Assembly (NCBI GenBank): GCA_947474395.1
Contig: CANJID010000026.1
Span: forward strand, 1 to 52,478
Origin: Caulobacterales bacterium
GTDB lineage: Bacteria > Pseudomonadota > Alphaproteobacteria > Caulobacterales > Caulobacteraceae
DNA: 52,478 nucleotides
Direction: 5' to 3'
This document shows positions 1-8,351 of the stretch, in pieces (within the stretch, counting starts at the first letter, position 1; each line of letters starts with the position of its first letter). The notes under the pieces were generated by a model that was not told the DNA's origin, ran no database searches, and was given only the letters and a program-made list of their open reading frames with translations. A program made the position numbers and the translations under genes.

Positions 1-235
1 CGATGATCGACAGGCCCGAGGACGGCAGGAGGTGGTGCACGTCGGCCACCCGCCCGGCGATGGAGTTCTCCACCGGGATCATGGCCAGGGCGCAGACCCC
101 TGTCTTCACCGCCTCGAACGCCTCCTCGAAGGTGGCGCACGGATAGGGCTCCATCTCCGGGAAGTGCGACCGGCAGGCCTCATCGGAATTGGCGCCGGGC
201 TCGCCCTGGAAGGCGATCTTGAGCTCTTCGGTCAT
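1..235 (-). CDS. pheA: prephenate dehydratase, N-terminal part (cut by window edge)
   Basis: Partial gene: only the first 78 codons lie in the window. Prephenate dehydratase converts prephenate to phenylpyruvate in phenylalanine synthesis. The visible start reads MTEELKIAFQGEPGANSDEA, followed further on by a MIPVENSIAGRV segment; the FQGEPGANS and P-x-ENS signatures are typical of the catalytic domain of PheA. Its ATG overlaps the TGA of kdsB by four bases (ATGA), so the two are probably translationally coupled. The C-terminal ACT regulatory domain cannot be judged because it is outside the window. Confidence 0.9.
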   Translation of the reverse strand, partial: MTEELKIAFQGEPGANSDEACRSHFPEMEPYPCATFEEAFEAVKTGVCALAMIPVENSIAGRVADVHHLLPSSGLSII

Positions 236-975
236 CGGACGTGCTCCCGCGCGGCCCAGGCCCGGGCGGCGTCTAGGTCGGAGGGGTTGTCGACCGAGAT
301 CGGGGCGTCGTCCACCACCGCGGCCCAGATGGAGAGGCCGAGCTCCATGGCGCGGAGCTGCTCCAGCTTCTCCCGCTGTTCGAGCGGGGAGGGCGGCGCC
401 TCGGTGAAACGGATCAGGGCCTCGCGCCGATAGCCATAGATGCCGACGTGGCGCCAGACCGGCCCGTCGCCATAAAGCGTGGAGCGGGTGAAATAGAGCG
501 CCCGCCCGCCCGGCTCGTCGGAGCCCAGGGTCAGGACCGCCTTGACCACGTCCGGATTGGAGCGGTCGGCAGGGGAGGCCTCCCGCGCCACCACGGTCGC
601 GATGTCGCAGGCGGACTCGCCGCGCAGCAGGTGCTCGCAAGCCTGGATTACCCGGGGAGTCACGAAAGGCATGTCGCCCTGCAGGTTGATCACCGTGTCG
701 TGGTGGCCTCGGGGGTCGATCATCTCCAGGGCGGCGCGGATCCGGTCCGAACCCGAGGGCAGGGCAGGGTCTGTCAGGATCGCGTCATGACCGAAGGCGT
801 GCACGGCCTGGACGATCTCGGGATCGCCGGCGGCGACCGCCACGGGGCCCACGCCCGCGGCCTCGGCTTGGCGAATCACCCGCACGATCATGGGCAGGCC
901 GCCGATGTCCGCGAGGGGCTTGCCGGGCAGGCGAGTGGCCGCCATGCGGGCAGGAATGAGGACGATGGGGGTCAT
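232..975 (-). CDS. kdsB: 3-deoxy-manno-octulosonate cytidylyltransferase
   Basis: 247-residue CMP-Kdo synthetase: it activates Kdo with CTP in the cytoplasm for lipopolysaccharide inner-core assembly. The N-terminal nucleotide-binding loop IPARMAATRLPGKPL (residues 7-21), SGSDRI (74-79) and the metal-binding NLQGDMP (around D101) are all present, and the length is normal for the family. I chose the ATG at 975 because the conserved protein begins MTPIVLIPAR there; the reading frame is open further upstream, but that extension is not family-like. It is followed by pheA with an ATGA overlap, and is divergent from a cytochrome c gene. The order cycM / kdsB-pheA is common in Alphaproteobacteria. 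Confidence 0.95.
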   Translation of the reverse strand: MTPIVLIPARMAATRLPGKPLADIGGLPMIVRVIRQAEAAGVGPVAVAAGDPEIVQAVHAFGHDAILTDPALPSGSDRIRAALEMIDPRGHHDTVINLQGDMPFVTPRVIQACEHLLRGESACDIATVVAREASPADRSNPDVVKAVLTLGSDEPGGRALYFTRSTLYGDGPVWRHVGIYGYRREALIRFTEAPPSPLEQREKLEQLRAMELGLSIWAAVVDDAPISVDNPSDLDAARAWAAREHVR

Positions 976-1099
976 GCGGAGGGCTTGCGGCCTTGGCGGT
1001 TGCGTGAGCGGCGGTAGCGTGTAAGAGACGCGCACGCAAGATCGGGGCCCCCGCGAGCCGATGGCCGGGCCCGCGTGCGTGGAGGGGCCTGTCGGAAGC

Positions 1100-1822
1100 A
1101 TGAGCGACCTGCGTGTAAACAAGATCGCTGGAGCGGTCCTGGCGACCGGCCTGGTGGTGCTCGGTCTGCGGACCGTCTCCGAAGCCCTTTTCACGGTCGA
1201 ACAGCCGGAGAAGCCAGGCTACGCCATCACCATCCAGGAAGCCGCCGCCGAGGGCGGCGCGGCCGTGGCCGACACCCCTCCGGACTGGGGCACGGTGCTG
1301 CCGATCGCCGACGTCGCCGCCGGCCAGACCGTTTCGGGCAAGTGCGCCTCCTGCCACACCTTCGACAAGGGCGGCGCCGACGGCACCGGCCCGAACCTGT
1401 GGGGCGTGATGGGCCGCAAGCCCGGCTCCAAGGCGGGCTACGCCTATTCCCCGGCCATGACCGGCGAGGCCGGCAAGATCCCGGCCTGGGACTACGAGCA
1501 CCTCTACGAATACCTCAAGGCGCCCCAGGCCTATGTGCCCGGCACCAAGATGACCTTCGTCGGGCTGAAGAAGACCGACGAGCGGGTCAACCTGATCGCC
1601 TGGCTGCGGATGCAGAACGACTCGCCCGCGGCCATCCCCGCGCCGAACCCCGCCGCCGCCGCTCCGGCCGCCGCCGAGGGGGCCAAGCCGGCCGAGGGGG
1701 CCAAGCCGGCCGAGGGCGCCGCCGCGCCGGTCGCCGCTGGAGCCGCCGCCGCGAACCCGCCTGTGGGGCCGACCCCGGCCGCGACGCCTCCTTCGGGCGC
1801 CAAGCCGAACCCGGGCGCCTGA
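1100..1822 (+). CDS. membrane-anchored c-type cytochrome (CycM/c552-like)
   Basis: 240-residue monoheme cytochrome c. An uncleaved N-terminal membrane anchor (about residues 8-24) is followed by a class I cytochrome domain with the heme-attachment motif CASCH (82-86), conserved GTGPNLWGV, and an axial methionine in PGTKM (M151). Such anchored cytochromes carry electrons between the bc1 complex and the terminal oxidase on the periplasmic face. The ATG at 1100 is preferred over an upstream in-frame ATG at 1061 because MSDLRVNKIAG starts the anchor. The C-terminal 65 residues (from about 174) are an Ala/Pro low-complexity tail containing the tandem repeat AEGAKP-AEGAKP-AEGA. It is divergent from kdsB. 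Confidence 0.88.
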   Translation: MSDLRVNKIAGAVLATGLVVLGLRTVSEALFTVEQPEKPGYAITIQEAAAEGGAAVADTPPDWGTVLPIADVAAGQTVSGKCASCHTFDKGGADGTGPNLWGVMGRKPGSKAGYAYSPAMTGEAGKIPAWDYEHLYEYLKAPQAYVPGTKMTFVGLKKTDERVNLIAWLRMQNDSPAAIPAPNPAAAAPAAAEGAKPAEGAKPAEGAAAPVAAGAAAANPPVGPTPAATPPSGAKPNPGA

Positions 1823-1888
1823 CGCTCCGCACATCGAAGACGACGCACGGCGCGGGGTGCCTCTCCCGCGCCGTTTGCTTTTCAGGAC

Positions 1889-2764
1889 TTAGAGTCGGTT
1901 GAAGCCGGTTGGCGCGCCCACGGCGGTCGCCTCGATCCTGGCCACGGCTTCGGCCAGGGGCTCGATCGCCACGGCCATATGGTGGGCGTTGGCGTGCAGC
2001 AGCTGCTCGCCGTCGAGCATCATGCCGACGTGCCCGCGCCAGAACACCAGGTCGGTCCTGCGCAGGCCCCAGAGGCGCGCGCCGGGCTCGAAGGGGCGCC
2101 CCAGCCCCGCCTTCTGCTGGTCGGAGTCGCGGGGGCAGGCCTTGCCGCAGGCGTAGAGGGCCTGCTGGATCAGGCCCGAACAGTCGAGGCCCACGCTGTC
2201 GCGCCCGCCCCAGAGGTAGGGGGCGCCGAGGAACCGCATCGCCACCGCCGCCGGGTCGTCTTCCACCGAGCCGATGGGGGAGAGGTGCCGGCTCGGCGTC
2301 CAGCCTGAGCCCGCCAGCTTCACATAGGCGCCGTCCTCGGCCTCGACCGTGACCAGGGCGTTCAGCGAATAGAGGCCGCGCAACCGGGTTTTCAGCGAAG
2401 GCTCGGCGAAGGCGTAGGTGCGCAGCGCCGCCACCCGGTGGGTGGGGGTGTGAATCTCGGGAGACAGGGCCTCAAGCGGGGTCCAGCCGACATAGCCGTC
2501 GCGCCGGGCCTGGCCCCAGGCCCAGCCGTCCTGGCTTTCCAGCACGTCGAACAGCTCGCCGAACAGCAGTTGGTCGGCCAGCTCGGCGCCGCCTTCGGGC
2601 CCTTGCCGGAGGCCCGCCAGGGGCGCCCGCACCTGCATCGGCGTGGGATCGACGTAGCGGTCCGCGGGAACGACGCCCTCAAGGCTGCGCGCGGCCACGC
2701 CGCCCCGGATCGGCGTCACGCGGGGATCATAGGCGCCCACTGGGGCGCTCACGGGGGCGCTCAT
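1889..2764 (-). CDS. NlpC/P60 family peptidoglycan hydrolase with SH3 domains
   Basis: 291-residue protein. The N-terminal two thirds look like bacterial SH3 modules (about 45-100 and 110-165, with G-W-A-W-G-Q and D-G-Y-V-G-W segments), followed by an NlpC/P60 papain-like domain: YLWGGRD-x3-LDCSGL with nucleophile C195, WRGHVGMM with H245, and a third polar residue near LLHANAHH (257-262). Family enzymes cleave the gamma-D-Glu-diaminopimelate bond of cell-wall peptides. No clear signal peptide is visible, so it may act on imported muropeptides in the cytoplasm, which fits its coupling to an aminopeptidase: its ATG overlaps the TGA of the upstream M17 gene. A longer open frame runs into that gene but is out of frame with it. 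Confidence 0.85.
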   Translation of the reverse strand: MSAPVSAPVGAYDPRVTPIRGGVAARSLEGVVPADRYVDPTPMQVRAPLAGLRQGPEGGAELADQLLFGELFDVLESQDGWAWGQARRDGYVGWTPLEALSPEIHTPTHRVAALRTYAFAEPSLKTRLRGLYSLNALVTVEAEDGAYVKLAGSGWTPSRHLSPIGSVEDDPAAVAMRFLGAPYLWGGRDSVGLDCSGLIQQALYACGKACPRDSDQQKAGLGRPFEPGARLWGLRRTDLVFWRGHVGMMLDGEQLLHANAHHMAVAIEPLAEAVARIEATAVGAPTGFNRL

Positions 2765-4170
2765 GCGCCGTACCGGTCGGTGAGAACCCGGTAGAGGGCC
2801 CGGATCGCCTGCACCTCGGCGCCGACCGGCCAGCCGGCCCGGCCCCTCGCGCTCCAGCCGAAGATGTCGAAGTGCGCCCAGGCGCCCCGCTCGGGGGCGA
2901 AGCGGCGCAGGAACAGGGCCGCGGTCACCGAGCCCGCCTGGGCCCAGGCGTCCGGGTCGTTCTTCAGGTCGGCGACCTCGCTGTTGAGGCTGTCGGCGTA
3001 GCCGTCCCACATCGGCATGCGCCACAGGGGATCGGCGGCCAGGAGGGAGGCGGCCTCGACCTCCTCGGCCAGTTCCTCGTCGTCGGTATAGAAGGGCACG
3101 ACCTCGGGCCCCAGGGCGGCCCGGGCCGCGCCGGTGAGGGTGGCGAAGTCCAGGGTCAGGTCCGGCTCCAGCTCGCCCGCCCTGGTCAGGGCGTCGGCCA
3201 GGATCAGCCGACCTTCCGCGTCTGTGTTGCCGATCTCGATGGTCAGCCCCTTGCGGGAGCCGATCACGTCTCCCGGGCGCATGGCGTCGCCGGCGATGGC
3301 GTTCTCCACGGCAGGGACCAGGACGGCGAGGCGGATCGGCAGGTCGTCGCCCATCACCATGCGCGCGAGCGCCAGGGCGTGGGCGGACCCGGCCATGTCC
3401 TTCTTCATCAGCCGCATCCCGGCCGAGGGCTTGATGTCGAGGCCGCCGGTGTCGAACACCACCCCCTTGCCCACCAGCACCACCAGGGGCGCGTCGGCGG
3501 GCGCGGTGGAGCCCTTCCACGACAGCTCGATCATGCGGGGCGCTCTGGCCTCCACCGCCGCCCGGCCGACGGCGTGGACGGCCGGATAGTTGGCGTCGAG
3601 CAGGGCGTCGCCGGTGGAGACCGTGACGGTCGCGCCGTGGGCATGAGCGATCTCGCGGGCGATGGCCTCGATCTGCAGGGGCCCCATGTCGTTGGCCGGG
3701 GTGTTGACCATGTCGCGGGCAAGCGCACAGGCGTGGGCGTGTCGGCGCAGGGCGGCGAGGTCTCCCTCCGCCGCCAGCCGGGCCTTGGGCGGGGAGCGCT
3801 CGGCCTTGTAGCGGTCGAACACATAGGTCCCGAGCGCCCAGGCCAGGGCCGCTTGCTCGGTGTCGAGGCCGGGCGCCTCCAGGCGGTAGTCGCCCTTGGG
3901 CAACTTGCCGGGAAGGGCGCGCAGGGGCATGACCTCGGCCCGCTTGCCCAGGCCGAACAGCACGGATTCCAGGGTCCCGTCCGCGCCGGGGACCAGCAGC
4001 ACCCGGCCCGCCTGCCCCTTGAACTCGTGCAGGGCCGCAAGCGCCTTAAGGGCCTCGCCGCCCGCGGCCAGCACGGCCTCGAACGCGGATTCGGTCAGGG
4101 CCTGGACCGGCACGATGGGGCCCGCGGCCTCGGCGGCTTCGATCAGGACTTCGGCGGACGCGTGGCTCAC
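2761..4170 (-). CDS. M17 family leucyl aminopeptidase
   Basis: 469-residue cytosolic di-metal exopeptidase that releases N-terminal residues from peptides. The C-terminal catalytic domain carries the metal and active-site motifs VGKGVVFDTGG (233-243), MKKDMAG (256-261) and the family signature NTDAEGRL (315-322); the N-terminal domain is divergent as usual. Translation starts at GTG (complement of 4168-4170). The gene is followed by an overlapping NlpC/P60 gene, suggesting joint processing of cell-wall or protein-derived peptides. Shorter and more divergent than PepA, so I leave the symbol empty. Confidence 0.9.
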   Translation of the reverse strand: MSHASAEVLIEAAEAAGPIVPVQALTESAFEAVLAAGGEALKALAALHEFKGQAGRVLLVPGADGTLESVLFGLGKRAEVMPLRALPGKLPKGDYRLEAPGLDTEQAALAWALGTYVFDRYKAERSPPKARLAAEGDLAALRRHAHACALARDMVNTPANDMGPLQIEAIAREIAHAHGATVTVSTGDALLDANYPAVHAVGRAAVEARAPRMIELSWKGSTAPADAPLVVLVGKGVVFDTGGLDIKPSAGMRLMKKDMAGSAHALALARMVMGDDLPIRLAVLVPAVENAIAGDAMRPGDVIGSRKGLTIEIGNTDAEGRLILADALTRAGELEPDLTLDFATLTGAARAALGPEVVPFYTDDEELAEEVEAASLLAADPLWRMPMWDGYADSLNSEVADLKNDPDAWAQAGSVTAALFLRRFAPERGAWAHFDIFGWSARGRAGWPVGAEVQAIRALYRVLTDRYGA

Positions 4171-4278
4171 GCGGGGCTCCGGGGCAGGGGACGGGTAAGT
4201 TAGGGTTTACGCGGCTTAACGCTTCTTTGACCGGGCGGGGTCTCTAGTCGATGCACCACCCGCTCGAGGACGACCTTC

Positions 4279-5217
4279 ATGTGCGCCCAAACCTTCATGT
4301 GCGCCCGGGGCTTCAGGTTCAAGCATCTTGCCGCGCCGACCGCCGCGGCCGCCCTGGCGGCCCTGCTGAGCGCCACGCCCGCCTCCGCCGGCCTGTTCGG
4401 TTCCAAGCCCAAGCCCGCCGCGGCCGTCGCCGCTGCTCCTGCGACCCCTGCCGCGGCCCCGGCCGCCAAGGCCCAGGCGAAACCCGCCCGCAAGAGCAGC
4501 CCGGAAGACCGCGCCGCCGCTGACCGGTTCGATCCCCTGGCCCGGGCCGCCTTCTGGGGCCGCGAATTCCAGGCGGACCCCACCGACGCCGAGGCCGGCG
4601 TCGCCCTTTCCAAGGCCCTGCGCGCCATGGAGCAGTACGAGGAGGCCATCAAGGTCTCCGGACAGGTCCTGGTGATCTCGCCCAAGAGCATCCCTGCGCT
4701 CCTGGAGAACGCCCGCGCCCTGGTCGGCGTCGGCCGGCCCTTCTACGCCATCGACCCCCTGAACCGGGCCAAGGCCCTGGCCCCGAAGGACTGGCGCCCG
4801 ATCTCCATGCTGGCGGTGGTCTATGAGCTGACCGAGCGGCCGGACGACGCCCTGGCCGCCTACCAGCAGGCCCTGGCCCTGTCGCCGGACAACCCGGCGG
4901 TCCTGGCCAACCTGGCGCTGTTCTACTCCGCCCGCGGCGACAACGCCCAGGCAGAGACCCTGCTGCGTAAGGCCGTGGCCCAGCCCGGCGCTTCGGTCCA
5001 GGAGCGCCAGAACCTGGCCCTGGTGCTCGGGCTGCAGGGAAAGATGGCCGAGGCCGAGAAGCTGATGCGCCAGGACCTGCCGCCGGAGATCGCCGCCAAC
5101 AACCTGGCCTATTTCCGCACCCCCGCCGCCAAGCAGAGCGCGGGCGCGGCCGCCGCGGGCGGCTCGACCCGCAGCTGGAACACCCTCGAAGGCGCGCAGT
5201 CCGCTCCCAGGCGCTGA
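4279..5217 (+). CDS. secreted tetratricopeptide-repeat protein
   Basis: 312 residues. An N-terminal hydrophobic signal region (LAAPTAAAALAALLSATPASA) ends at a probable cleavage site before GLF; an Ala/Pro/Lys-rich linker follows (about 45-75). The rest is helical TPR-like repeats (about 95-270, with A-x2-L-x-P-x-N-x-A-V-L-A-N-L-A type repeats), similar in arrangement to TadD-like pilus-assembly TPR proteins, though no tad genes are nearby. A GAGGA Shine-Dalgarno site at 4266-4270 supports the ATG at 4279; a second ATG at 4297 arises from a short tandem duplication of the start region. Probably an export-linked scaffold; the partner is unknown. Confidence 0.75.
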   Translation: MCAQTFMCARGFRFKHLAAPTAAAALAALLSATPASAGLFGSKPKPAAAVAAAPATPAAAPAAKAQAKPARKSSPEDRAAADRFDPLARAAFWGREFQADPTDAEAGVALSKALRAMEQYEEAIKVSGQVLVISPKSIPALLENARALVGVGRPFYAIDPLNRAKALAPKDWRPISMLAVVYELTERPDDALAAYQQALALSPDNPAVLANLALFYSARGDNAQAETLLRKAVAQPGASVQERQNLALVLGLQGKMAEAEKLMRQDLPPEIAANNLAYFRTPAAKQSAGAAAAGGSTRSWNTLEGAQSAPRR

Positions 5218-5292
5218 CCAGACCTGCCGCTCACCTGGCGCTCCCGTTGCAGGGGAAATCTTCCCCTGCCTCGCTATGGGACACGCGCGCCA

Positions 5293-6249
5293 ATGACCCT
5301 TCCCCTGCTGCACCCGCTGACGGCGGACGCCAAGCGACGCCACGGCCGTGAGCCGGTCGTCCTGCTGCACCGCCTCGCCGAGACCGGCCTCTTCACCGAC
5401 GAGGCGCTCGCCCGCCTGATCGACCGCCACCCGCGCGAGCTGATCGACGTCCTGACCATGAAGCGCAATCCGCCGCCGGACGAACGCTGGATCGCCGGCG
5501 AGGCCAAGGGCATGTCGGGCAAGGACCTGATGGAGGCGGTGCGCCGCGGCCGGCTATGGCTGAACCTGCGCCGGGCCATGAGCGCCGACGTCGAATACCG
5601 CGCGGTGTTCGAGCCCCTCCTGGCCGAGTTCGCCAAGGAGACCCGTTCGACGATCCTCTCCGCCGTGGGCGGGATCCTGATCTCGTCGCCCCGCTGCGGG
5701 ATCTTCTACCACTGCGATCCCACCGAAACGATGCTGTGGCATGTGCGCGGCAAGAAGACGATCTACCTCTACCCGCCCGACGACACCCACCTGCCCGAGC
5801 AGGCCTACGAGGCGGCGATCCTGAAGGAGACCCTCAACGACCTGCCCTATCGGCCGGAGTTCGAGGCGGGCGCCAAGCCCGTGGTGCTGGAGCCCGGCAT
5901 GGCCGCGACCTGGCCGCTGCACGGTCCGCACCGGGTGGTGAACCACGACAGCCTGAACGTCTCGGTGACGATCGAATATTCGACCGCCCGCTCGAAGCTG
6001 GCCAACGGGGTGTTCTTCACCAACGGCGTCCTGCGCCGAAAGCTCGGCCTGAACCCGCGCTCGCGCACGGTCCCGACGGTCCTTAAGCCCGCCTACTGGC
6101 TGGCCTCCAAGCTCCTACAACGCCTGGTGCCGCTCCCCGACGCGCCGAGGAACCACGTCCGCGCCTTCGACGTAGACCTGAAGGCTCCAGACTGCATCGC
6201 CTGGCGCCCCGGCCTCGAGCCGGCGGAGCCGATGGATCGGGCGGCCTAG
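5293..6249 (+). CDS. cupin/JmjC-like putative 2-oxoglutarate oxygenase
   Basis: 318 residues, cytoplasmic (no signal peptide). The central part resembles the cupin_8/JmjC beta-barrel: an H-x-D pair in FYHCDP (about residue 140), a 2-oxoglutarate-contacting basic segment RGKKTIYLYPP, and a distal histidine in HGPHRVVNH (about 215). These are the ligands expected for Fe(II) in protein hydroxylases, so a hydroxylase role is inferred, with unknown substrate. A C-terminal extension of about 80 residues is not recognised. It follows the TPR gene on the same strand after 75 bases and is closed by a strong terminator. Confidence 0.65.
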   Translation: MTLPLLHPLTADAKRRHGREPVVLLHRLAETGLFTDEALARLIDRHPRELIDVLTMKRNPPPDERWIAGEAKGMSGKDLMEAVRRGRLWLNLRRAMSADVEYRAVFEPLLAEFAKETRSTILSAVGGILISSPRCGIFYHCDPTETMLWHVRGKKTIYLYPPDDTHLPEQAYEAAILKETLNDLPYRPEFEAGAKPVVLEPGMAATWPLHGPHRVVNHDSLNVSVTIEYSTARSKLANGVFFTNGVLRRKLGLNPRSRTVPTVLKPAYWLASKLLQRLVPLPDAPRNHVRAFDVDLKAPDCIAWRPGLEPAEPMDRAA

Positions 6250-6265
6250 ATCGGAAAGCTGAGGA

Positions 6266-6293
6266 GGCGGGCTCTCGCGAGCCCGCCTTTTTT
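6266..6293 (+). terminator. Rho-independent terminator after the cupin gene
   Basis: Perfect 9-bp GC-rich stem (GGCGGGCTC / GAGCCCGCC) with a TCGC loop followed directly by six T residues. It ends the rightward transcript just before the convergent aminotransferase stop codon at 6294. Confidence 0.92.
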
Positions 6294-7463
6294 CTAGCCC
6301 AGCAGGGGCTCGGCGGCGTCGAGGGCGTCGACGATCGAGACCTTGCGGCCCTGGTGATCCAGGGCCTCGCCCAGGGCCGTGAGGCACAGGCGCACGTGGC
6401 GGGGCGTGGAGGACGCGCCCATCAGGCCGATCCGCCAGATCTGGCCCTTCAGGGGGCCGAGGCCCCCGCCGATCTCCAGGTCGAACTGGTCCAGCATGCG
6501 CTGGCGAACCGCCGCCTCGTCGATGCCTTCCGGCACCTTGACCGCATTGAGCTGCGGCAGGCGGTAGGGCTTGGCCACCTGGTACTCGATCCCGTAGGTC
6601 GCCAGGCCGGCGGCCAGGGCCTCGTGGTTCTTGCGGTGACGGACGATGGCGTTGTCCAGGCCCTCTTCGAACAGGGACACCAGGGCTTCATGCAGCCCAT
6701 AGATGGCGTTGATCGGAGCCGTGTGGTGATAGGCCCGCCCACCCTCGCCGCCCCAGTAGCTCATCAGGAGGCTGAGGTCGTAGAGCCAGTTGCGCGACTT
6801 GGTCTTGCGGTTCTTGATCGCTTCCATGGCGCGCTTGCCCATGGCGAAGGGGGCCAGTCCCGGAGGGGCGCCGAGGCACTTCTGGGTGCCGGAATAGAGC
6901 ACGTCCGCGTCCCAGCCGGCCGCGTCGACGTCGATGCCGCCGAGCGAGGTCACGCAGTCGACGATGCTCAGGGCGCCGTGCTCGCGCGCCACGGCGCAGA
7001 GCGGGGCCGGGTCGGTCATGGCGCCGGTGGAGGTCTCGGCGTGGACGAAGGCCAGCACCTTGGCGCCGCGCGCCCAGAGGGCCGCTTCCACCTTCTGCGG
7101 GTCTACCGGTTCGCCCCAGGGGAATTCGACGCGCACGACCTCGGCGCCCTGGCGCTCGGCCATGTCGGCCATGCGGGTGCCGAAGACGCCGTTGATCGCC
7201 ACAACGGCGGTGTCGCCGGGCTCGAGCAGGTTGGCGATCGCCGCCTCCATGCCCGAGGTGCCCGGACCCGGCAGGGGAATGCAGGCGTGGTCAGGCGCCT
7301 TGAAGACGCGCTGCAGCGCGGTCTTGGTCTCTTCCATCAGCGCGATGAAAGCCGGGTCGAGGTGGCCGATGGTCGGCCGGGCCGAGGCCATCAGCACGCG
7401 GGACGAGACGTCGGAGGGGCCGGGGCCCATGAGGACGCGCTGGGGGGGGTAGAAGCTCTGCAC
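6294..7463 (-). CDS. class V aminotransferase, alanine/serine-glyoxylate type
   Basis: 389-residue PLP enzyme. Start region MGPGPSDVS and PGPGTSGMEAA match the alanine-glyoxylate aminotransferase branch; the PLP lysine is K195 in YSGTQKCLGAPPG, and VDCVTSLGG holds the aspartate that contacts the PLP ring nitrogen. It is expected to transfer an amino group from alanine or serine to glyoxylate in the cytoplasm, linking glycine and serine metabolism. Start is a GTG (7461-7463) with an AGGGAGA Shine-Dalgarno site upstream. It is divergent from leuDB across a 279-base structured intergenic region. Confidence 0.88.
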   Translation of the reverse strand: MQSFYPPQRVLMGPGPSDVSSRVLMASARPTIGHLDPAFIALMEETKTALQRVFKAPDHACIPLPGPGTSGMEAAIANLLEPGDTAVVAINGVFGTRMADMAERQGAEVVRVEFPWGEPVDPQKVEAALWARGAKVLAFVHAETSTGAMTDPAPLCAVAREHGALSIVDCVTSLGGIDVDAAGWDADVLYSGTQKCLGAPPGLAPFAMGKRAMEAIKNRKTKSRNWLYDLSLLMSYWGGEGGRAYHHTAPINAIYGLHEALVSLFEEGLDNAIVRHRKNHEALAAGLATYGIEYQVAKPYRLPQLNAVKVPEGIDEAAVRQRMLDQFDLEIGGGLGPLKGQIWRIGLMGASSTPRHVRLCLTALGEALDHQGRKVSIVDALDAAEPLLG

Positions 7464-7526
7464 CTGATTTGATCTCCCTTCACGCCATGGTGATTAGAAT
7501 CCCGGCGTGGGTAGTTGCAATGTTTT

Positions 7527-7604
7527 GGACTTGGATGGAGGTCCAAGTCCCAGCTAGCGCCCGTCGCCGCCCCTCGGGGTCCAGCGGCGGGCGCAGTTCT
7601 TTTC
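7527..7604 (+). promoter_or_regulatory. two-hairpin leader upstream of leuD (possible attenuator)
   Basis: Hairpin 1 (7527-7550) has a perfect 9-bp stem GGACTTGGA / TCCAAGTCC with loop TGGAGG. Hairpin 2 (7557-7594) pairs GCGCCC with GGGCGC and GCCGC with GCGGC around an inner CCC-TCG-GGG, and is followed by AGTTCTTTT, so it resembles an intrinsic terminator. A 16-codon reading frame beginning GTG at 7507 runs through hairpin 1 to a TAG at 7555 and includes two rare TTG leucine codons and one GTT valine. This layout suggests attenuation of leuDB, but the leader frame has no good ribosome site. Confidence 0.4.
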
Positions 7605-7742
7605 GGGCACACCCCTTACACCGGAAATCCTCGATCGCACGCCCGCGATTGCGCATTCGACGCCCGGCGTTCGGGCCCGCTCCTGCTTGACGCGGGGGCG
7701 CCGCGCGGGGTTCAACGCCCGCGCACGCAGGAAAGACCGCCT

Positions 7743-8351
7743 ATGGACAAGTTCGAACGCCTGGAGGGCCGCGCCGCGCCCCTGAACCTGGCGAACCTGG
7801 ACACCGACCAGATCATCCCCAAACAGTTCCTGAAGCGGGTGGACCGCGAGGGCCTGGCCGCGGGCCTGTTCTACGACTTCCGCTTCGATCCCGAGGGGAA
7901 CGAGAAGCCGGACTTCGTGCTGAACCAGCCGGCCTACAAGGGCACGCACATCCTGATCGCCGGGGACAATTTCGGCTGCGGGTCGAGCCGGGAGCACGCC
8001 CCCTGGGCCCTGCTGGACTTCGGCATCTCCTGCGTGATCGCCCCGTCCTTCGCCGACATCTTCTACAACAACTGCTTCAACAACGGCCTGCTGCCCGTGG
8101 CCCTGCCGCTGGAGGTGGTCGAGTCCCTGATGGAGGAGGCGCGCGGCGGCAACCACATCTTCGCCGTCGACCTGCCGAACCAGACCGTGATCTCGCCCTC
8201 GGGGGTGAAGTACAGCTTCGAGATCGATCCGGGCCGCAAGGAGAAGATGCTCCAGGGCCTCGACTTCATCGGCGAGACCCTGGAGCACGTCCGCGCGATC
8301 GACAGCTTTGAGGTCAAGCAGGACCAGTCCCGTCCCTGGCTCGCCGCATGA
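7743..8351 (+). CDS. leuD: 3-isopropylmalate dehydratase small subunit
   Basis: 202 residues. With the LeuC large subunit (not in this window) it isomerises 2- to 3-isopropylmalate in leucine synthesis. Diagnostic segments: [13 protein letters not shown] (19-31), [16 protein letters not shown] (75-90) and [12 protein letters not shown]. The ATG at 7743 starts the conserved protein [10 protein letters not shown]; an in-frame upstream extension into the leader hairpins is not family-like. Its stop overlaps the ATG of leuB (ATGA), so the two are coupled. Upstream structure may control expression. Confidence 0.95.
   Translation: MDKFERLEGRAAPLNLANLDTDQIIPKQFLKRVDREGLAAGLFYDFRFDPEGNEKPDFVLNQPAYKGTHILIAGDNFGCGSSREHAPWALLDFGISCVIAPSFADIFYNNCFNNGLLPVALPLEVVESLMEEARGGNHIFAVDLPNQTVISPSGVKYSFEIDPGRKEKMLQGLDFIGETLEHVRAIDSFEVKQDQSRPWLAA

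Noticed and set aside
1889-3520. NlpC/P60 protein fused to a longer N-terminal extension
   Set aside because: The extension is out-of-frame sequence of the M17 aminopeptidase; the ATG overlapping the aminopeptidase stop is the natural start.
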